Below are positions 30,084 to 39,237 of a stretch of 64,000 nt of DNA, in pieces. The notes beneath the pieces are model-generated. The model did not search any database, was not told the DNA's origin, and worked only from the letters and a program-made list of their open reading frames with translations. This stretch comes from Crateriforma conspicua (GTDB lineage: Bacteria; Planctomycetota; Planctomycetia; Pirellulales; Pirellulaceae). The translations under genes and the position numbers were made by a program. Within the stretch, counting starts at the first letter, position 1. Every line of letters starts with the position of its first letter. The stretch spans positions 5,684,501 to 5,748,500 of the forward strand of contig NZ_CP036319.1 of the NCBI RefSeq assembly GCF_007752935.1, read 5' to 3'.

Positions 30084-31196
30084 CTACTTGGCAGGCGATT
30101 CGCGTAGAAGAGAATCCATGAATGTAAGGACGGCATCGTTGTACGACGTCTCGTCGAATTTTTCGTCCCCGTGCACGGCTCCCTCCACGATCACCAAACG
30201 ACTTTGCACACCATGCTTTTGAAGTAATGACAAAAGCAACTCGGACTGGTCCAGTGGCACTCGCTTGTCCTGATCGCCATGGAAGATCAAAAACGGTGGC
30301 GATTCAGGATCGATATGCGTCGACGGCGATGCCAACCGCGCCGATTCAGGTCGAAGCCGCGGCGAATGCCCCAACAACCTTGCTTCGGGCGAACGATCGG
30401 AACTCAGGTCAACCGCATCTCGCTTGCCCTGCAATTTCAGCAAGTCAATGGGACCATAGAAATCAACGACACCCATAATGTGGACATCGGACGAATCGTA
30501 GCCGCTGGAAAAGCCGGGAATGCCCTTGGCATGAGTCACGCCGACCAGGGTCGCCAAGTGCCCACCTGCCGAAGATCCCATCAAAATGAGAGAGCCGACA
30601 TCAAGGTTGTACTGATCTCGGTTCCGGTGCAGAAAGGCGATCGCATCATTGCAGTCGACTACTTGTGCCGGGAACGTCGCTTGCCCCGAAAGACGATACT
30701 CGATGGAGACGAATGCAACGCCACGACGAAGCACGCGGGCAACCAATTGATCGAAGCGTCGAAGATCGCGGGCTTTATTGCCACGCATCCACGCACCACC
30801 GTGAATCCAAACAGCAACCGGTGTTTTTTCCAACTCGCTTTTCGCCGGCAAAAGCAAGTCAAGCTTTAACTCCAATCCATCCACTTCTTTGAACAACACA
30901 TCGGAAACGTAGCGGACGCCGCGAGGCAGTTTGCCTTCAATGAACTGCCGATCCAAAACTGTCGGCCCTTCGTCACTCCCTCCACCACCTCGACTCCTGC
31001 CACCTTCACGGGCGCCATTTCCCCTGGAACGACCGCGGAGCACCGGGCCGGTGTCACTGTTGTCATCGAATGACGTTTGGTCTGCGACTGTGATCGGCGG
31101 CGCGTTATCGGCCGATTGCGATGAACAGACCGTCGACGTCAGCGTGAAAAAAAGGCTGCCCAGCAAGGCGGACGAAAACCGGAAAGTCGATTGCAT
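30084..31196 (-). CDS. Secreted alpha/beta hydrolase (BD-FAE/carboxylesterase-like)
   Basis: 370 residues from ATG 31196. A signal peptide (about 1-25) and a low-complexity Arg/Gly/Ser/Asp segment (about 45-78) precede the hydrolase. Visible elements are HGGAW (132-136, oxyanion hole), nucleophile Ser209 in GSSAG, Asp308 or 310 in GDQDKRVP and His342 in VEGAVHG. This is the triad of esterase/lipase proteins such as acetyl-xylan or feruloyl esterases and kynurenine formamidase-like enzymes. Nearby sulfatases and glycosidase-like genes suggest a role in polysaccharide deacylation, but that is inference. The Arg/Gly linker is unusual. Confidence 0.88.
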   Translation of the reverse strand: MQSTFRFSSALLGSLFFTLTSTVCSSQSADNAPPITVADQTSFDDNSDTGPVLRGRSRGNGAREGGRSRGGGGSDEGPTVLDRQFIEGKLPRGVRYVSDVLFKEVDGLELKLDLLLPAKSELEKTPVAVWIHGGAWMRGNKARDLRRFDQLVARVLRRGVAFVSIEYRLSGQATFPAQVVDCNDAIAFLHRNRDQYNLDVGSLILMGSSAGGHLATLVGVTHAKGIPGFSSGYDSSDVHIMGVVDFYGPIDLLKLQGKRDAVDLSSDRSPEARLLGHSPRLRPESARLASPSTHIDPESPPFLIFHGDQDKRVPLDQSELLLSLLQKHGVQSRLVIVEGAVHGDEKFDETSYNDAVLTFMDSLLRESPAK

Positions 31197-31596
31197 GGTG
31201 GCTATTTGGCTTTGAAGGCAAGGCCGCGAAATTACTGAAGGCGACAAATACCGCGAAGTCGGTTGGGAGGGACAGCGACGTTAAAAACGCTGGGAAAAGC
31301 GCCAACTTGTCCCTGGGCCTGCTGCGATTTCACTGTTGGGAAAGTGACAGACGATGGTCGAAACGAAGAAATCCAAAGACGGGGCTTGTGTCCTAGGGTG
31401 AAAACCGCAATCTTGTTGAGAACGACTCGCAATAGCACCCAGCGAGAATGATCTTTAGCCAGCCACGGGCCCGTTTTAGGGTCTTTTAGCCAGCCACGTT
31501 ACGTTCGGCCTGAACGGGTGCCACGCTTCGATTCGGCAATTGCCGACAGGCCCTAACCACAAGTGCGCTACTCCTTTCACGAGGCTGGTCAATTCG
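31197..31596. other. Non-coding stretch before DUF1559 gene
   Basis: About 400 bp between divergent genes. It holds the direct repeat at 31453-31498 and presumably both promoters. No protein-like frame was found. Confidence 0.55.
31453..31498. repeat. Spaced direct repeat upstream of DUF1559 operon
   Basis: CTTTAGCCAGCCACG (31453-31467) and TTTTAGCCAGCCACG (31484-31498) match at 14 of 15 positions with a 31-bp period, close to three helical turns. They lie about 100 bp before the DUF1559 start. Either paired regulator sites or copies of a dispersed repeat. Confidence 0.7.
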
Positions 31597-32718
31597 ATGT
31601 ACCGTTTGCAAAGCAACCGATCGACGCTCCCCTGTTTCCCGTCCCCCGCTCTCACCGGGGAAAAAACACTTCAATCTTCGACTGTGGGTGTGAATCAATC
31701 GGGCTTCACTCTCGTCGAATTGCTGGTCGTCATTGCGATCGTTGGTGTCCTGGTGGGACTACTTTTGCCGGCGGTGCAATCGGCGCGTGAGGCGGCACGA
31801 TCGATGCAGTGCAGCAACAACCTAAAGCAGATCGGACTTGCCTTGCACAACTACGCCTCGGCGTTCAAAGGGGCCTTTCCGAACAACGGCTACTCTTGGC
31901 CCGGCGGCTATCCGAGCGATTATTCGCCCCATGCCAAGCTGTTGCCGTTCATGGAACAGTCCAATCTTCAAGACTTGATCGATTTCAACATCTACATGGG
32001 GCACCCTGCCCGCGCGGATTTACCCGTCGAGTTACACGTCGCGGCTGGTACGCGTGTCTCAACGTTCGAGTGCCCCAGCGATATTGGTTCTAGTTTGCAT
32101 GATTTGGAAATGCCCTCGGGCCAGACGATCCAAATCGCGGGTACCAGCTACAGCATGAACCAGGGCAGTGGCCTAGACGGCGTCTTTCACCCGGGAAACG
32201 GCACGCCTTCGGACGGACTGTGTTGGGTTGATGCTCGCGTTCGCTTTCGCGACATCATTGACGGAACATCCAATACCATCGTTTTTGCTGAATCAACCAT
32301 CGGGGCCGGTGCTGAATCGACCGATCCCACAGCGATGATGGACGTTCGCGGTTACCGCGCCGCCACCACCACTTCATTCAATGATTCATTGCTGGCTGCC
32401 GCTGAAGACAAAGACGATGAACTGATCACCGCATCGATCCGAAACTGGTCGGGCGATCGGAATCATTATTGGCTGCGTGGCAGCGTGCCTAACGGCCCGG
32501 TCATGAATGGATTCTTGACGCCCAACAGCGTGATTCCCGATCTGTCCTATCGATCATCCAAACTGACCGGCCCTCGAAGCTATCACACAGGACTTGTGAA
32601 GGTCCTAATGGCTGATGGCAGCGTCAACAACGTCACCGATTCCATTGACAAGGATGCCTGGCACGCAAGCTGGACGCGACACGGACGCGAAGTTCAAACC
32701 ATATCCTCAGCGCAGTAA
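31597..32718 (+). CDS. DUF1559 prepilin-type N-methylation protein
   Basis: 373 residues. The type IV pilin-like signal is GFTLVELLVVIAIVGVLVG, with cleavage expected after the Gly and methylation of the Phe. AREAARSMQCSNNLKQIGLA follows, as in nearly all DUF1559 proteins. The C-terminal H-x9-DG motif is HTGLVKVLMADG. These pseudopilin-like proteins are hugely expanded in planctomycetes and are of unknown function. ATG 31597 has GAGG 13 bp upstream and gives a 35-residue leader before the cleavage site; the frame could begin at 31540. The stop is immediately followed by the PepSY gene start. Confidence 0.9.
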   Translation: MYRLQSNRSTLPCFPSPALTGEKTLQSSTVGVNQSGFTLVELLVVIAIVGVLVGLLLPAVQSAREAARSMQCSNNLKQIGLALHNYASAFKGAFPNNGYSWPGGYPSDYSPHAKLLPFMEQSNLQDLIDFNIYMGHPARADLPVELHVAAGTRVSTFECPSDIGSSLHDLEMPSGQTIQIAGTSYSMNQGSGLDGVFHPGNGTPSDGLCWVDARVRFRDIIDGTSNTIVFAESTIGAGAESTDPTAMMDVRGYRAATTTSFNDSLLAAAEDKDDELITASIRNWSGDRNHYWLRGSVPNGPVMNGFLTPNSVIPDLSYRSSKLTGPRSYHTGLVKVLMADGSVNNVTDSIDKDAWHASWTRHGREVQTISSAQ

Positions 32719-33378
32719 ATGACCGCTTCGATTGGCACATCATCATTAGGCCCCGAGCCGTCTGGCAAAAAGAACTCCTCCATGTCCTGGTCACGTACCA
32801 TCATCGCATGGCATTGGATCAGTTCAGCCGTCAGCCTGTTCGGCATGCTGTTGTTTGCAATCACCGGCATCACACTGAACCATGCTTCGCAGATCGAAAC
32901 GACGCCGTCGGTTCGTCAGTCCCAACTCGAGCTGCCCCAAGACTTGCATGCGCTGCTTGCTGAACAGGACATCGACGGGGCTGCCGCAATTCCTCGGGAA
33001 ATTGCGGCATGGCTGCGAGATGAACTTGACGTACCGATCGGATCTCGCGCCGCAGACTGGTCTGATAACGAACTTTACTTGTCGATGCCCGGCCCGGGTT
33101 CGGACGCTTGGCTGGCCATCGATCGCGAAACTGGCGACGTCGAATTTGAACAGACCCAACGTGGTTGGATCTCATACTTTAACGACCTACACAAAGGGCG
33201 GAACACCGGCGCCGCATGGAAGTGGGTCTTGGATCTTTATGCCCTTGCGACGCTGGTGTTTTGCATTACCGGGCTGCTGCTTTTGTTACAGCATGCTCCA
33301 CGCCGGAAACTGACTTGGCCGATGGTCGGCTTGGGCATTGCTGCACCAATGCTTGTGGCCATCCTGTTGATTCATTGA
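32719..33378 (+). CDS. PepSY-associated TM protein
   Basis: 219 residues. One helix (about 30-50, [23 protein letters not shown]), a 110-residue periplasmic part with a PepSY-like end ([21 protein letters not shown]), then [36 protein letters not shown] and a final helix. His residues in the helices (AWHW, DLHKG) resemble haem ligands of PepSY ferric reductases such as PiuB. The ATG directly abuts the DUF1559 stop, so translation is coupled. With DUF2271, DUF4198 and flavodoxin genes downstream, a metal or haem reductase role is likely, by analogy. Confidence 0.85.
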   Translation: MTASIGTSSLGPEPSGKKNSSMSWSRTIIAWHWISSAVSLFGMLLFAITGITLNHASQIETTPSVRQSQLELPQDLHALLAEQDIDGAAAIPREIAAWLRDELDVPIGSRAADWSDNELYLSMPGPGSDAWLAIDRETGDVEFEQTQRGWISYFNDLHKGRNTGAAWKWVLDLYALATLVFCITGLLLLLQHAPRRKLTWPMVGLGIAAPMLVAILLIH

Positions 33379-33403
33379 TTCCCTGTTACCCCGTCGAGAT
33401 GTC

Positions 33404-33940
33404 ATGCCATCCATTCGATGCACCGCCATCCTGTTCTTACTCGCTTCACTGCCAAGTTATGCGGATGAATCCGGAGGCAAGTTCGCCGTTTCGATAGAAA
33501 TACCACGACTGAACGTCTCCGAGTATCACCGACCGTATGTTGCCGTCTGGATTCAGGACGAAAACAAACAGGCGGTTGCCAACTTGGCCGTTTGGTACCA
33601 AATGAAACGATCTTCCGAAGGGGGCGGAACCAAATGGTTGCCAGATTTGCGACAGTGGTGGAGACGATCGGGCCGAAGTCTGGACATGCCCGTTGATGGC
33701 GTTTCGGGGGCAACTCGCCCGGCGGGGAAGCATTCGATTGAATTGGCCTTGGACGAAAAACGGCTGACCAATCTGTCCCCAGGAAAATACAGCGTGATGA
33801 TCGAAGCATCGCGGGAAGTCGGGGGACGGGAACTCCTTGAACTACCGTTCGATTGGCCTGCGACGACCGGCCAATCGGCACAGTCAACAGGCAAAGAAGA
33901 ACTGGGCGTCGCCGCATTAAAAATCCAACCTTCGAAATAG
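33404..33940 (+). CDS. DUF2271 periplasmic protein
   Basis: 178 residues with a signal peptide ([14 protein letters not shown]). The body matches DUF2271 (PF10029): [19 protein letters not shown], then [25 protein letters not shown] and [19 protein letters not shown]2271 genes regularly accompany PepSY and DUF4198 genes in iron or flavin-linked operons. The molecular function is unknown. It lies 25 bp after the PepSY gene and 41 bp before DUF4198. Confidence 0.88.
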   Translation: MPSIRCTAILFLLASLPSYADESGGKFAVSIEIPRLNVSEYHRPYVAVWIQDENKQAVANLAVWYQMKRSSEGGGTKWLPDLRQWWRRSGRSLDMPVDGVSGATRPAGKHSIELALDEKRLTNLSPGKYSVMIEASREVGGRELLELPFDWPATTGQSAQSTGKEELGVAALKIQPSK

Positions 33941-33981
33941 CGTTTTCCGTACTTTCTACCAGCAGTTTTCAGGAGCTTCTG

Positions 33982-34788
33982 ATGCATCGTTTCCTACTTA
34001 CCATTCTTGCCGCCGGATGCCTGATTCCAATCACAGCATCTGCACACAAGACATGGTTGCTTCCCTCGCAGACGGTATTTTCCGGCAATGATCCATGGCT
34101 TACCGTTGACGCCGCGGTATCCAATGACCTGTTCTATTTCAACCATTTCCCATTGGGGCTGGAAGGCTTGCAGATCACGGCACCCGACGGAAATTCCGTT
34201 GAACCTGAAAACGCTGCACAGCTGAAATACCGCAGCGTCTTTGATGTGCCACTGACTCAACGGGGCACCTATCGAATTGCACGCGTCAGCAATGGCGTCT
34301 TCGCCGGATACGAATTGAATGGTGAACGAAAGCGATGGCGTGGAAAGCCGGAATCCATGGCAACCGAGATCCCGAAAGAAGCCACCAATTTACGGGTGAC
34401 TGAAAGCGTTAGTCGAATCGAGACGTTTGTCAGCAACGGACCACTGACAACGGAAAATCTTCAGCCGACTGGCAATGGCATTGAATTGGTTCCCATAACA
34501 CACCCAAACGATTTGTTCGAAGGGGAACAGGCAACCTTTCGCCTGGTCGTCAACGCGGAGCCATCCAAAGGGCTGGAAGTCACCATCTTGCGTGGAGGAA
34601 CTCGTTATCGTAACGCACAGGATGAGATCCACGTGACCACGGACGCGAACGGTGAATTTCAAATCACGTGGCCGAAACCTGGCATGTACTGGATCGAAAC
34701 CAGCATCCAGGATTCACACACCAGTGTGGATCAAGCGAATTCGCGCCGCCTGGGCTACACCGCCACCCTGGAAGTCCTTCCACAGTGA
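33982..34788 (+). CDS. DUF4198 periplasmic protein
   Basis: 268 residues. The signal peptide ends ITASA and the mature protein begins [14 protein letters not shown], the typical His-containing start of DUF4198 proteins, which are linked to nickel, cobalt or iron uptake. The C-terminal half is an Ig-like fold ([20 protein letters not shown] ... GMYWIETSI). ATG 33982 has AGGAG 7 bp upstream. The N-terminal His of the mature chain may bind metal, an inference from family context. Confidence 0.87.
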   Translation: MHRFLLTILAAGCLIPITASAHKTWLLPSQTVFSGNDPWLTVDAAVSNDLFYFNHFPLGLEGLQITAPDGNSVEPENAAQLKYRSVFDVPLTQRGTYRIARVSNGVFAGYELNGERKRWRGKPESMATEIPKEATNLRVTESVSRIETFVSNGPLTTENLQPTGNGIELVPITHPNDLFEGEQATFRLVVNAEPSKGLEVTILRGGTRYRNAQDEIHVTTDANGEFQITWPKPGMYWIETSIQDSHTSVDQANSRRLGYTATLEVLPQ

Positions 34789-34887
34789 TCGATCGAACTC
34801 ATTTAACGATGGAATCGTGATCGCACGCCATCCGTGGCATGCCGGACATTTTGTCTTCACAGCCGTTTCGAACTTCGTCTTTCGTCA

Positions 34888-35565
34888 ATGATGCTGTTTC
34901 ATTGGAATTCCAAACGAGTCAACGGTACCCTGTTGCTGATCCTATCGGTGATTGCACTGGGACTTGCCTATTGGAATGAAGGTCCATGGCTGGTCGCGAC
35001 ACCGATGTCCGACCGCATTTCGTTGGCCATTGGGGTTGCCGCGGTCTACCTCGCAACCCTTGGATGGTTCCTCGCCAGTTTTTCTTCGACACCATCCAAG
35101 GCCTCCGGTAAATTGGCCTTACAGGCTCGCGTGGACGCACGTGTCATCTATGCCACCGAAACCGGATTCGCAAAAGAACTATCTCAACAAACAGTTTCGC
35201 GGCTACGGAAAAGCTTTCCGAATTTGGAAATGCTACCCATCGATGCCGTATCTATTGATTCGCTTGCCAATGCGTCCACGGTTTTCTTTATTGCAAGCAC
35301 CGCGGGTGAAGGCGAACCGCCTGGGCATGCGGTCGACTTTTCTTTGGAAGTGATGGGGCGTCCCCAACCACTGACATCGCTGCGATACGCGTTGCTGGCT
35401 TTGGGTGACAGCAGTTACGACGAATACTGCGCCTTTGGTCGTCAATTGGATCAATGGCTGCAATCAAGCGGGGCAAGTCGCATGTTCAAGACCATCGATG
35501 TGGACGACGGCGACGACAAAGCTGTCAATCAATGGTTCAGCGAAGTCGCCAAGATTCACGCGTAA
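34888..35565 (+). CDS. Membrane-anchored flavodoxin
   Basis: 225 residues. Two N-terminal helices (about 11-29 and 44-68) tether a flavodoxin domain with the FMN phosphate loop YATETGFAKEL, the second loop ASTAGEGEPPGHA and the third ALGDSSYDEYCAFG. It looks like the flavodoxin half of CysJ or cytochrome P450 reductase, but no FAD/NADPH half follows. It would act at the cytoplasmic face, probably feeding electrons to the PepSY membrane protein of the same operon. It starts 100 bp after DUF4198; ATG 34888 or 34891. Confidence 0.85.
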   Translation: MMLFHWNSKRVNGTLLLILSVIALGLAYWNEGPWLVATPMSDRISLAIGVAAVYLATLGWFLASFSSTPSKASGKLALQARVDARVIYATETGFAKELSQQTVSRLRKSFPNLEMLPIDAVSIDSLANASTVFFIASTAGEGEPPGHAVDFSLEVMGRPQPLTSLRYALLALGDSSYDEYCAFGRQLDQWLQSSGASRMFKTIDVDDGDDKAVNQWFSEVAKIHA

Positions 35566-35772
35566 AGCGGCCAGGCTCCGGTTGCCGATCATTGCCAGCG
35601 GATCATTCGGTGGTTTGATGCGAAAACAAACCAAACGTGTCGGCCAGAACGTGACACCAACGTTCCCGCGGCCACGCACTGTAGGGCTGGTATCCCTCCA
35701 TCTTTAGCCGTCCGGAACGGATACAATTAGTGGGCTTAACATTGATCCCACGCTATCGTTCAGGTCTGCTCC

Positions 35773-37629
35773 ATGGTCGTGACTCGTTCCTATTTGTCCA
35801 AGCTTGCGTTACTTCTTGGTGTCTTTGTCCAAACCGGATTGTCGCACGGACAAGCGTCCGATTCCGTGTTGGATGCCAAAACCCTGGAAACCATCACACT
35901 AACGTTTCGGGGCCCCGATACATCCGAAACAGCCGAAGAGAACCCGTTCACCGATACACGCTTGCTGGTCAAACTAAAACACGAAGACCAGGAGTTGATC
36001 GTCCGGGGCTTCTATGCGGCGGACGGAACTGCCGCAGAAACGAGCGCTGACAGCGGGCGAATCTGGCAATGCCGCGTCGCCTTGGACCAACCGGGCGACT
36101 GGACCTATGAAGCCAGTTTACGGCGGGGTGATTGGATCGCGATCCGATCCGATCCCGATACCGGCACGGAGTTGCCGTTGGATTCCAGCAGCGGTCGAAT
36201 TCGGGTTTCCGATTGGCCGACCGATGACGACGTCGATTTTCGTCGCCGTGGCCGCATCGTTGCCGACGGTCACTATTTCCGAATGTCCCCCGGCGGTGAG
36301 GTCTTTCTGAAGTGCGGTGCAAATTCGCCGGAAAATTTGTTGGCCTACGCGGACTTTGATGACACCTATCGGATGGCAAAAAGTGAAAACCGTGGCGAAG
36401 CAAAGACGACCAAGGACCTGCATCAATTCACGGCACACTTGACCGACTGGAACTCAGGGGACCCGACCTGGCAAGACGGCAAGGGGAAGTCACTGATCGG
36501 CGCGTTCAATTACCTGTCCCAGGTGGGAATGAATTCGTGCTACTTCCTAACAATGAACATCGGCGGCGATGGGAAAGACGTGTGGCCCTACCGTTCACCG
36601 GACGACTTTTCACGCTTTGACTGTAGCAAGTTGGACCAGTGGGAGATTGTCTTCGAACACATGCAACAAAAAGGGATTTTGCTGCACATCGTTACCCAAG
36701 AAACGGAGAACGAGACCCTGCTTGATGAGGGCGACACCGGACAATTTCGACAACTGTATTACCACGAATTGATCTCTCGCTTTGCCCATCACCCGGCGGT
36801 TGTCTGGAACCTGGGTGAAGAAAACGGCCCGGCAAACTTTTCGCCGATCGGGCAAACGACTCAACAAGAAATGGCAATGTCCGACTTTTTCGCCGGTGCG
36901 GATCCCTATGACCACCCGGTATTGATTCACTCGCACGCCGCCCGCGATGCCCAGGAACACATCCTGAAACCACTGTTGGGTCATGACACGCTTGACGGCG
37001 TTTCGTTGCAAGTAAGCGATCCCCAACGGGTCCATTCGGATGTATTGAAATGGCGACGTTTGTCGACCGAGTCAGGACACCCATGGATTCAATCCATGGA
37101 TGAAATCGGCCCTGCTAAACGAGGTGCCGTTCCCGATGCCGACGATCCAATGCACGACCAAGTACGCGGCCCTGTACTATGGGGGAGCCTGATGGCCGGT
37201 GCGTCCGGCGTCGAATGGTACTTCGGCTATGAATACGACCATAACGATCTGATGGCGGAAGATTGGCGTTCACGGGAATCCCTATGGCAACAGACCCGAA
37301 TTGCTAAAGAGTTTTTCGAATCCAAACTCCCGTTGATGGATTGTTCCAACGACGATGCCTTGATCGTTCGAGGCAACGGTTACTGCCTGTGCAAACCGGG
37401 AGACCTTTACGTGATCTACCGACCGGCCAAGGAATCTGAACCGGAGTTGGCCATCGACCTTCCCGATTCGGAACACTCCTACCGTATACAATGGTTGGAT
37501 CCGCGAAACGGTGGCAAATTGCAAACCGGAACCGTCAAATCTGTCGAAGGGGGCCAGTCGCAAGGCATCGGCCTGCCACCAAACCAACCTGATCGGGATT
37601 GGGTGATCTTGGTTCGACGAGACGCCTGA
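35773..37629 (+). CDS. DUF5060/glycosidase-like secreted protein with collagenase-type C-terminus
   Basis: 618 residues with signal peptide ending SHG. An N-terminal beta-sandwich (about 35-150, DUF5060-type) precedes a TIM-barrel-like body (GGEVFLKCGANSPENLLAY, NYLSQVGMNSCYFLTMNIG, AVVWNLGEENG, WIQSMDEIGPA). E355 or so in LGEENG and E in DEIG sit where family glycosidases have their two acids. The C-terminal 110 residues fit PF12904 (putative collagen-binding domain; YRIQWLDPRNGG). Substrate is unknown; polysaccharide cleavage is the likely role. Confidence 0.82.
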   Translation: MVVTRSYLSKLALLLGVFVQTGLSHGQASDSVLDAKTLETITLTFRGPDTSETAEENPFTDTRLLVKLKHEDQELIVRGFYAADGTAAETSADSGRIWQCRVALDQPGDWTYEASLRRGDWIAIRSDPDTGTELPLDSSSGRIRVSDWPTDDDVDFRRRGRIVADGHYFRMSPGGEVFLKCGANSPENLLAYADFDDTYRMAKSENRGEAKTTKDLHQFTAHLTDWNSGDPTWQDGKGKSLIGAFNYLSQVGMNSCYFLTMNIGGDGKDVWPYRSPDDFSRFDCSKLDQWEIVFEHMQQKGILLHIVTQETENETLLDEGDTGQFRQLYYHELISRFAHHPAVVWNLGEENGPANFSPIGQTTQQEMAMSDFFAGADPYDHPVLIHSHAARDAQEHILKPLLGHDTLDGVSLQVSDPQRVHSDVLKWRRLSTESGHPWIQSMDEIGPAKRGAVPDADDPMHDQVRGPVLWGSLMAGASGVEWYFGYEYDHNDLMAEDWRSRESLWQQTRIAKEFFESKLPLMDCSNDDALIVRGNGYCLCKPGDLYVIYRPAKESEPELAIDLPDSEHSYRIQWLDPRNGGKLQTGTVKSVEGGQSQGIGLPPNQPDRDWVILVRRDA

Positions 37630-37717
37630 TAGAAGACAGCCGTGTGCATGGGCATCGAACAGCACCGGCAATCCATTGCGGGACCACCATTCCGGGAATC
37701 TGCCCCCAAAGAAAGCC

Positions 37718-39178
37718 ATGATGAAACGATTGCCCAACCGTCGGCCGATCTTTTGGATTGCCTGCTGCTTCCTGTTGGCGATCATCGCACCGACGCTGTT
37801 GGCGCAGGAGGTCGTTTTCCGGCCGGTCGCTTATCCCCGTGCACTTCGAAATCCGTTGAAAGGATTCACTTCAGGAAGCGAATGGCAGACGTTGCAACAC
37901 ACCTACATTCGTTGGAACGAGTTGGAGGATGATGAATCGGACGGCATCGATCGGATCATTGCGATATCGAATCAAAAATGGGATGGCTTTGAGGAAAAGA
38001 ACATCAAAGCGATTCCACGGGTTTACTTGCACTGGGAAAAGGAAGACCAGTACTTTTGGCCCTCCGACATGTCCGCCGGTGACTACACCAGTCCGCAGTT
38101 TGAAAAGCGACTCCTGCGGCTGATCAAGCGGTTGGGTCAGTGCTGGAACAACGATCCACGAGTCGCATTCGTCGAACTGGGAATCTTTGGAAAATGGGGC
38201 GAGCAACATTCCCCATCCCCCACGTCCAGAATGCAATCAATCGCGGCGGACGCCTTTCGAGAAGCATTTCCGGACAAATTGGTATCGGTCCGACATCCCT
38301 GGTCGGAATTTCAAAGCCAACCGTTCGGTGCGTACTGGGATTCGTGGGCGCACATCCAACAAATGTGGCCGCACGGAAACGCGATCGCAAAGCTAAATCA
38401 GAATGGCCGATGGAAACACGCCTACATTGGTGGCGAGGTGGCTTACAACTGGGGCGACTACCAAAATCAACCGGGCAGTTCGCCCACCGATTCAGTGGTC
38501 GATCCGATTCACCGCAACCACGTGATCAACAGCATACGTTGGCTGCATTGCACCCAACTGAAGTGGATTGCGAAGTATGATCCCGACGCCCCGGGGGCGA
38601 ACGCCGGTGCTGAAGAAGTTCAAAAGGCACTGGGCTATCGTTTCGTCATCGAAGAAGCAAGTTTTTCCGTCGCGGGCGCTCAACTGGACGTTTCCCTAAA
38701 GGTGCGCAACGAGGGCTCCGCTCCCTTTTACTACGCTTGGCCATTGGAAATCTCGCTACTTGATCTGAATACCCAAAAGCCTGTTTGGAAACAAATTTTT
38801 ACGAACGTCGATCTGCGGTCGTGGCTCCCTGGGGATCAATGGACGCCTCCGATCTGGAACACCAGCGACGATTGGCCGGGAGTTGCTGGGACCTGGGAAT
38901 CGAAAACGACCCAATGGAAAATCCCACCAAAGACGATTCCCGTGAAACAGACGTTTTCACTTCCTGCGACGACGGGGTCGTATGCCCTGGCGATAGCCAT
39001 TTTGGATCCCGCAAATGGTGAACCAGCGGTCCGCTTCGCCAACACAAATCACTGGGTCGGCGGAAGACATCCCCTGGGCATCATCGACTTGGATGATCGA
39101 AAAGCGAAGCCACTAGCCATCGAAACACCGTTCGATGACCCTTACTACGACCACAGCCTTCACTACGCCCAACCATAA
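37718..39178 (+). CDS. DUF4832-type secreted protein
   Basis: About 486 residues. A signal anchor (RPIFWIACCFLLAIIAPTLLAQ) precedes PRALRNPLKGF, the beginning of the DUF4874/DUF4832 pair. The barrel part includes AIPRVYLHWEKEDQY, RVAFVELGIFGKWGEQH and YIGGEVAYNWGDY, which place conserved Glu and Trp as in glycosidase barrels. The C-terminal half is beta-rich (VRNEGSAPFYYAWPLEIS ... GSYALAIAILDP). It follows the DUF5060 gene by 88 bp and is probably co-transcribed. Enzymatic activity has not been shown for this family, as far as I know. Confidence 0.82.
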   Translation: MMKRLPNRRPIFWIACCFLLAIIAPTLLAQEVVFRPVAYPRALRNPLKGFTSGSEWQTLQHTYIRWNELEDDESDGIDRIIAISNQKWDGFEEKNIKAIPRVYLHWEKEDQYFWPSDMSAGDYTSPQFEKRLLRLIKRLGQCWNNDPRVAFVELGIFGKWGEQHSPSPTSRMQSIAADAFREAFPDKLVSVRHPWSEFQSQPFGAYWDSWAHIQQMWPHGNAIAKLNQNGRWKHAYIGGEVAYNWGDYQNQPGSSPTDSVVDPIHRNHVINSIRWLHCTQLKWIAKYDPDAPGANAGAEEVQKALGYRFVIEEASFSVAGAQLDVSLKVRNEGSAPFYYAWPLEISLLDLNTQKPVWKQIFTNVDLRSWLPGDQWTPPIWNTSDDWPGVAGTWESKTTQWKIPPKTIPVKQTFSLPATTGSYALAIAILDPANGEPAVRFANTNHWVGGRHPLGIIDLDDRKAKPLAIETPFDDPYYDHSLHYAQP

Positions 39179-39237
39179 ATGCCATCGATTGGAAAAGCCG
39201 ATGGGTGCGATTTCGACCAAAGGCGACAATGCCAGCC

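Noticed and set aside
35566-35772. Remnant of a FAD/NADPH domain after the flavodoxin
   Set aside because: No frame in the 200-bp gap shows FNR-type motifs, so the flavodoxin is better seen as complete by itself.
39182-39204. CCATCG...CGATGG hairpin after DUF4832 gene
   Set aside because: Six-bp stem with an 11-nt loop and no T-run; too weak for a terminator call.
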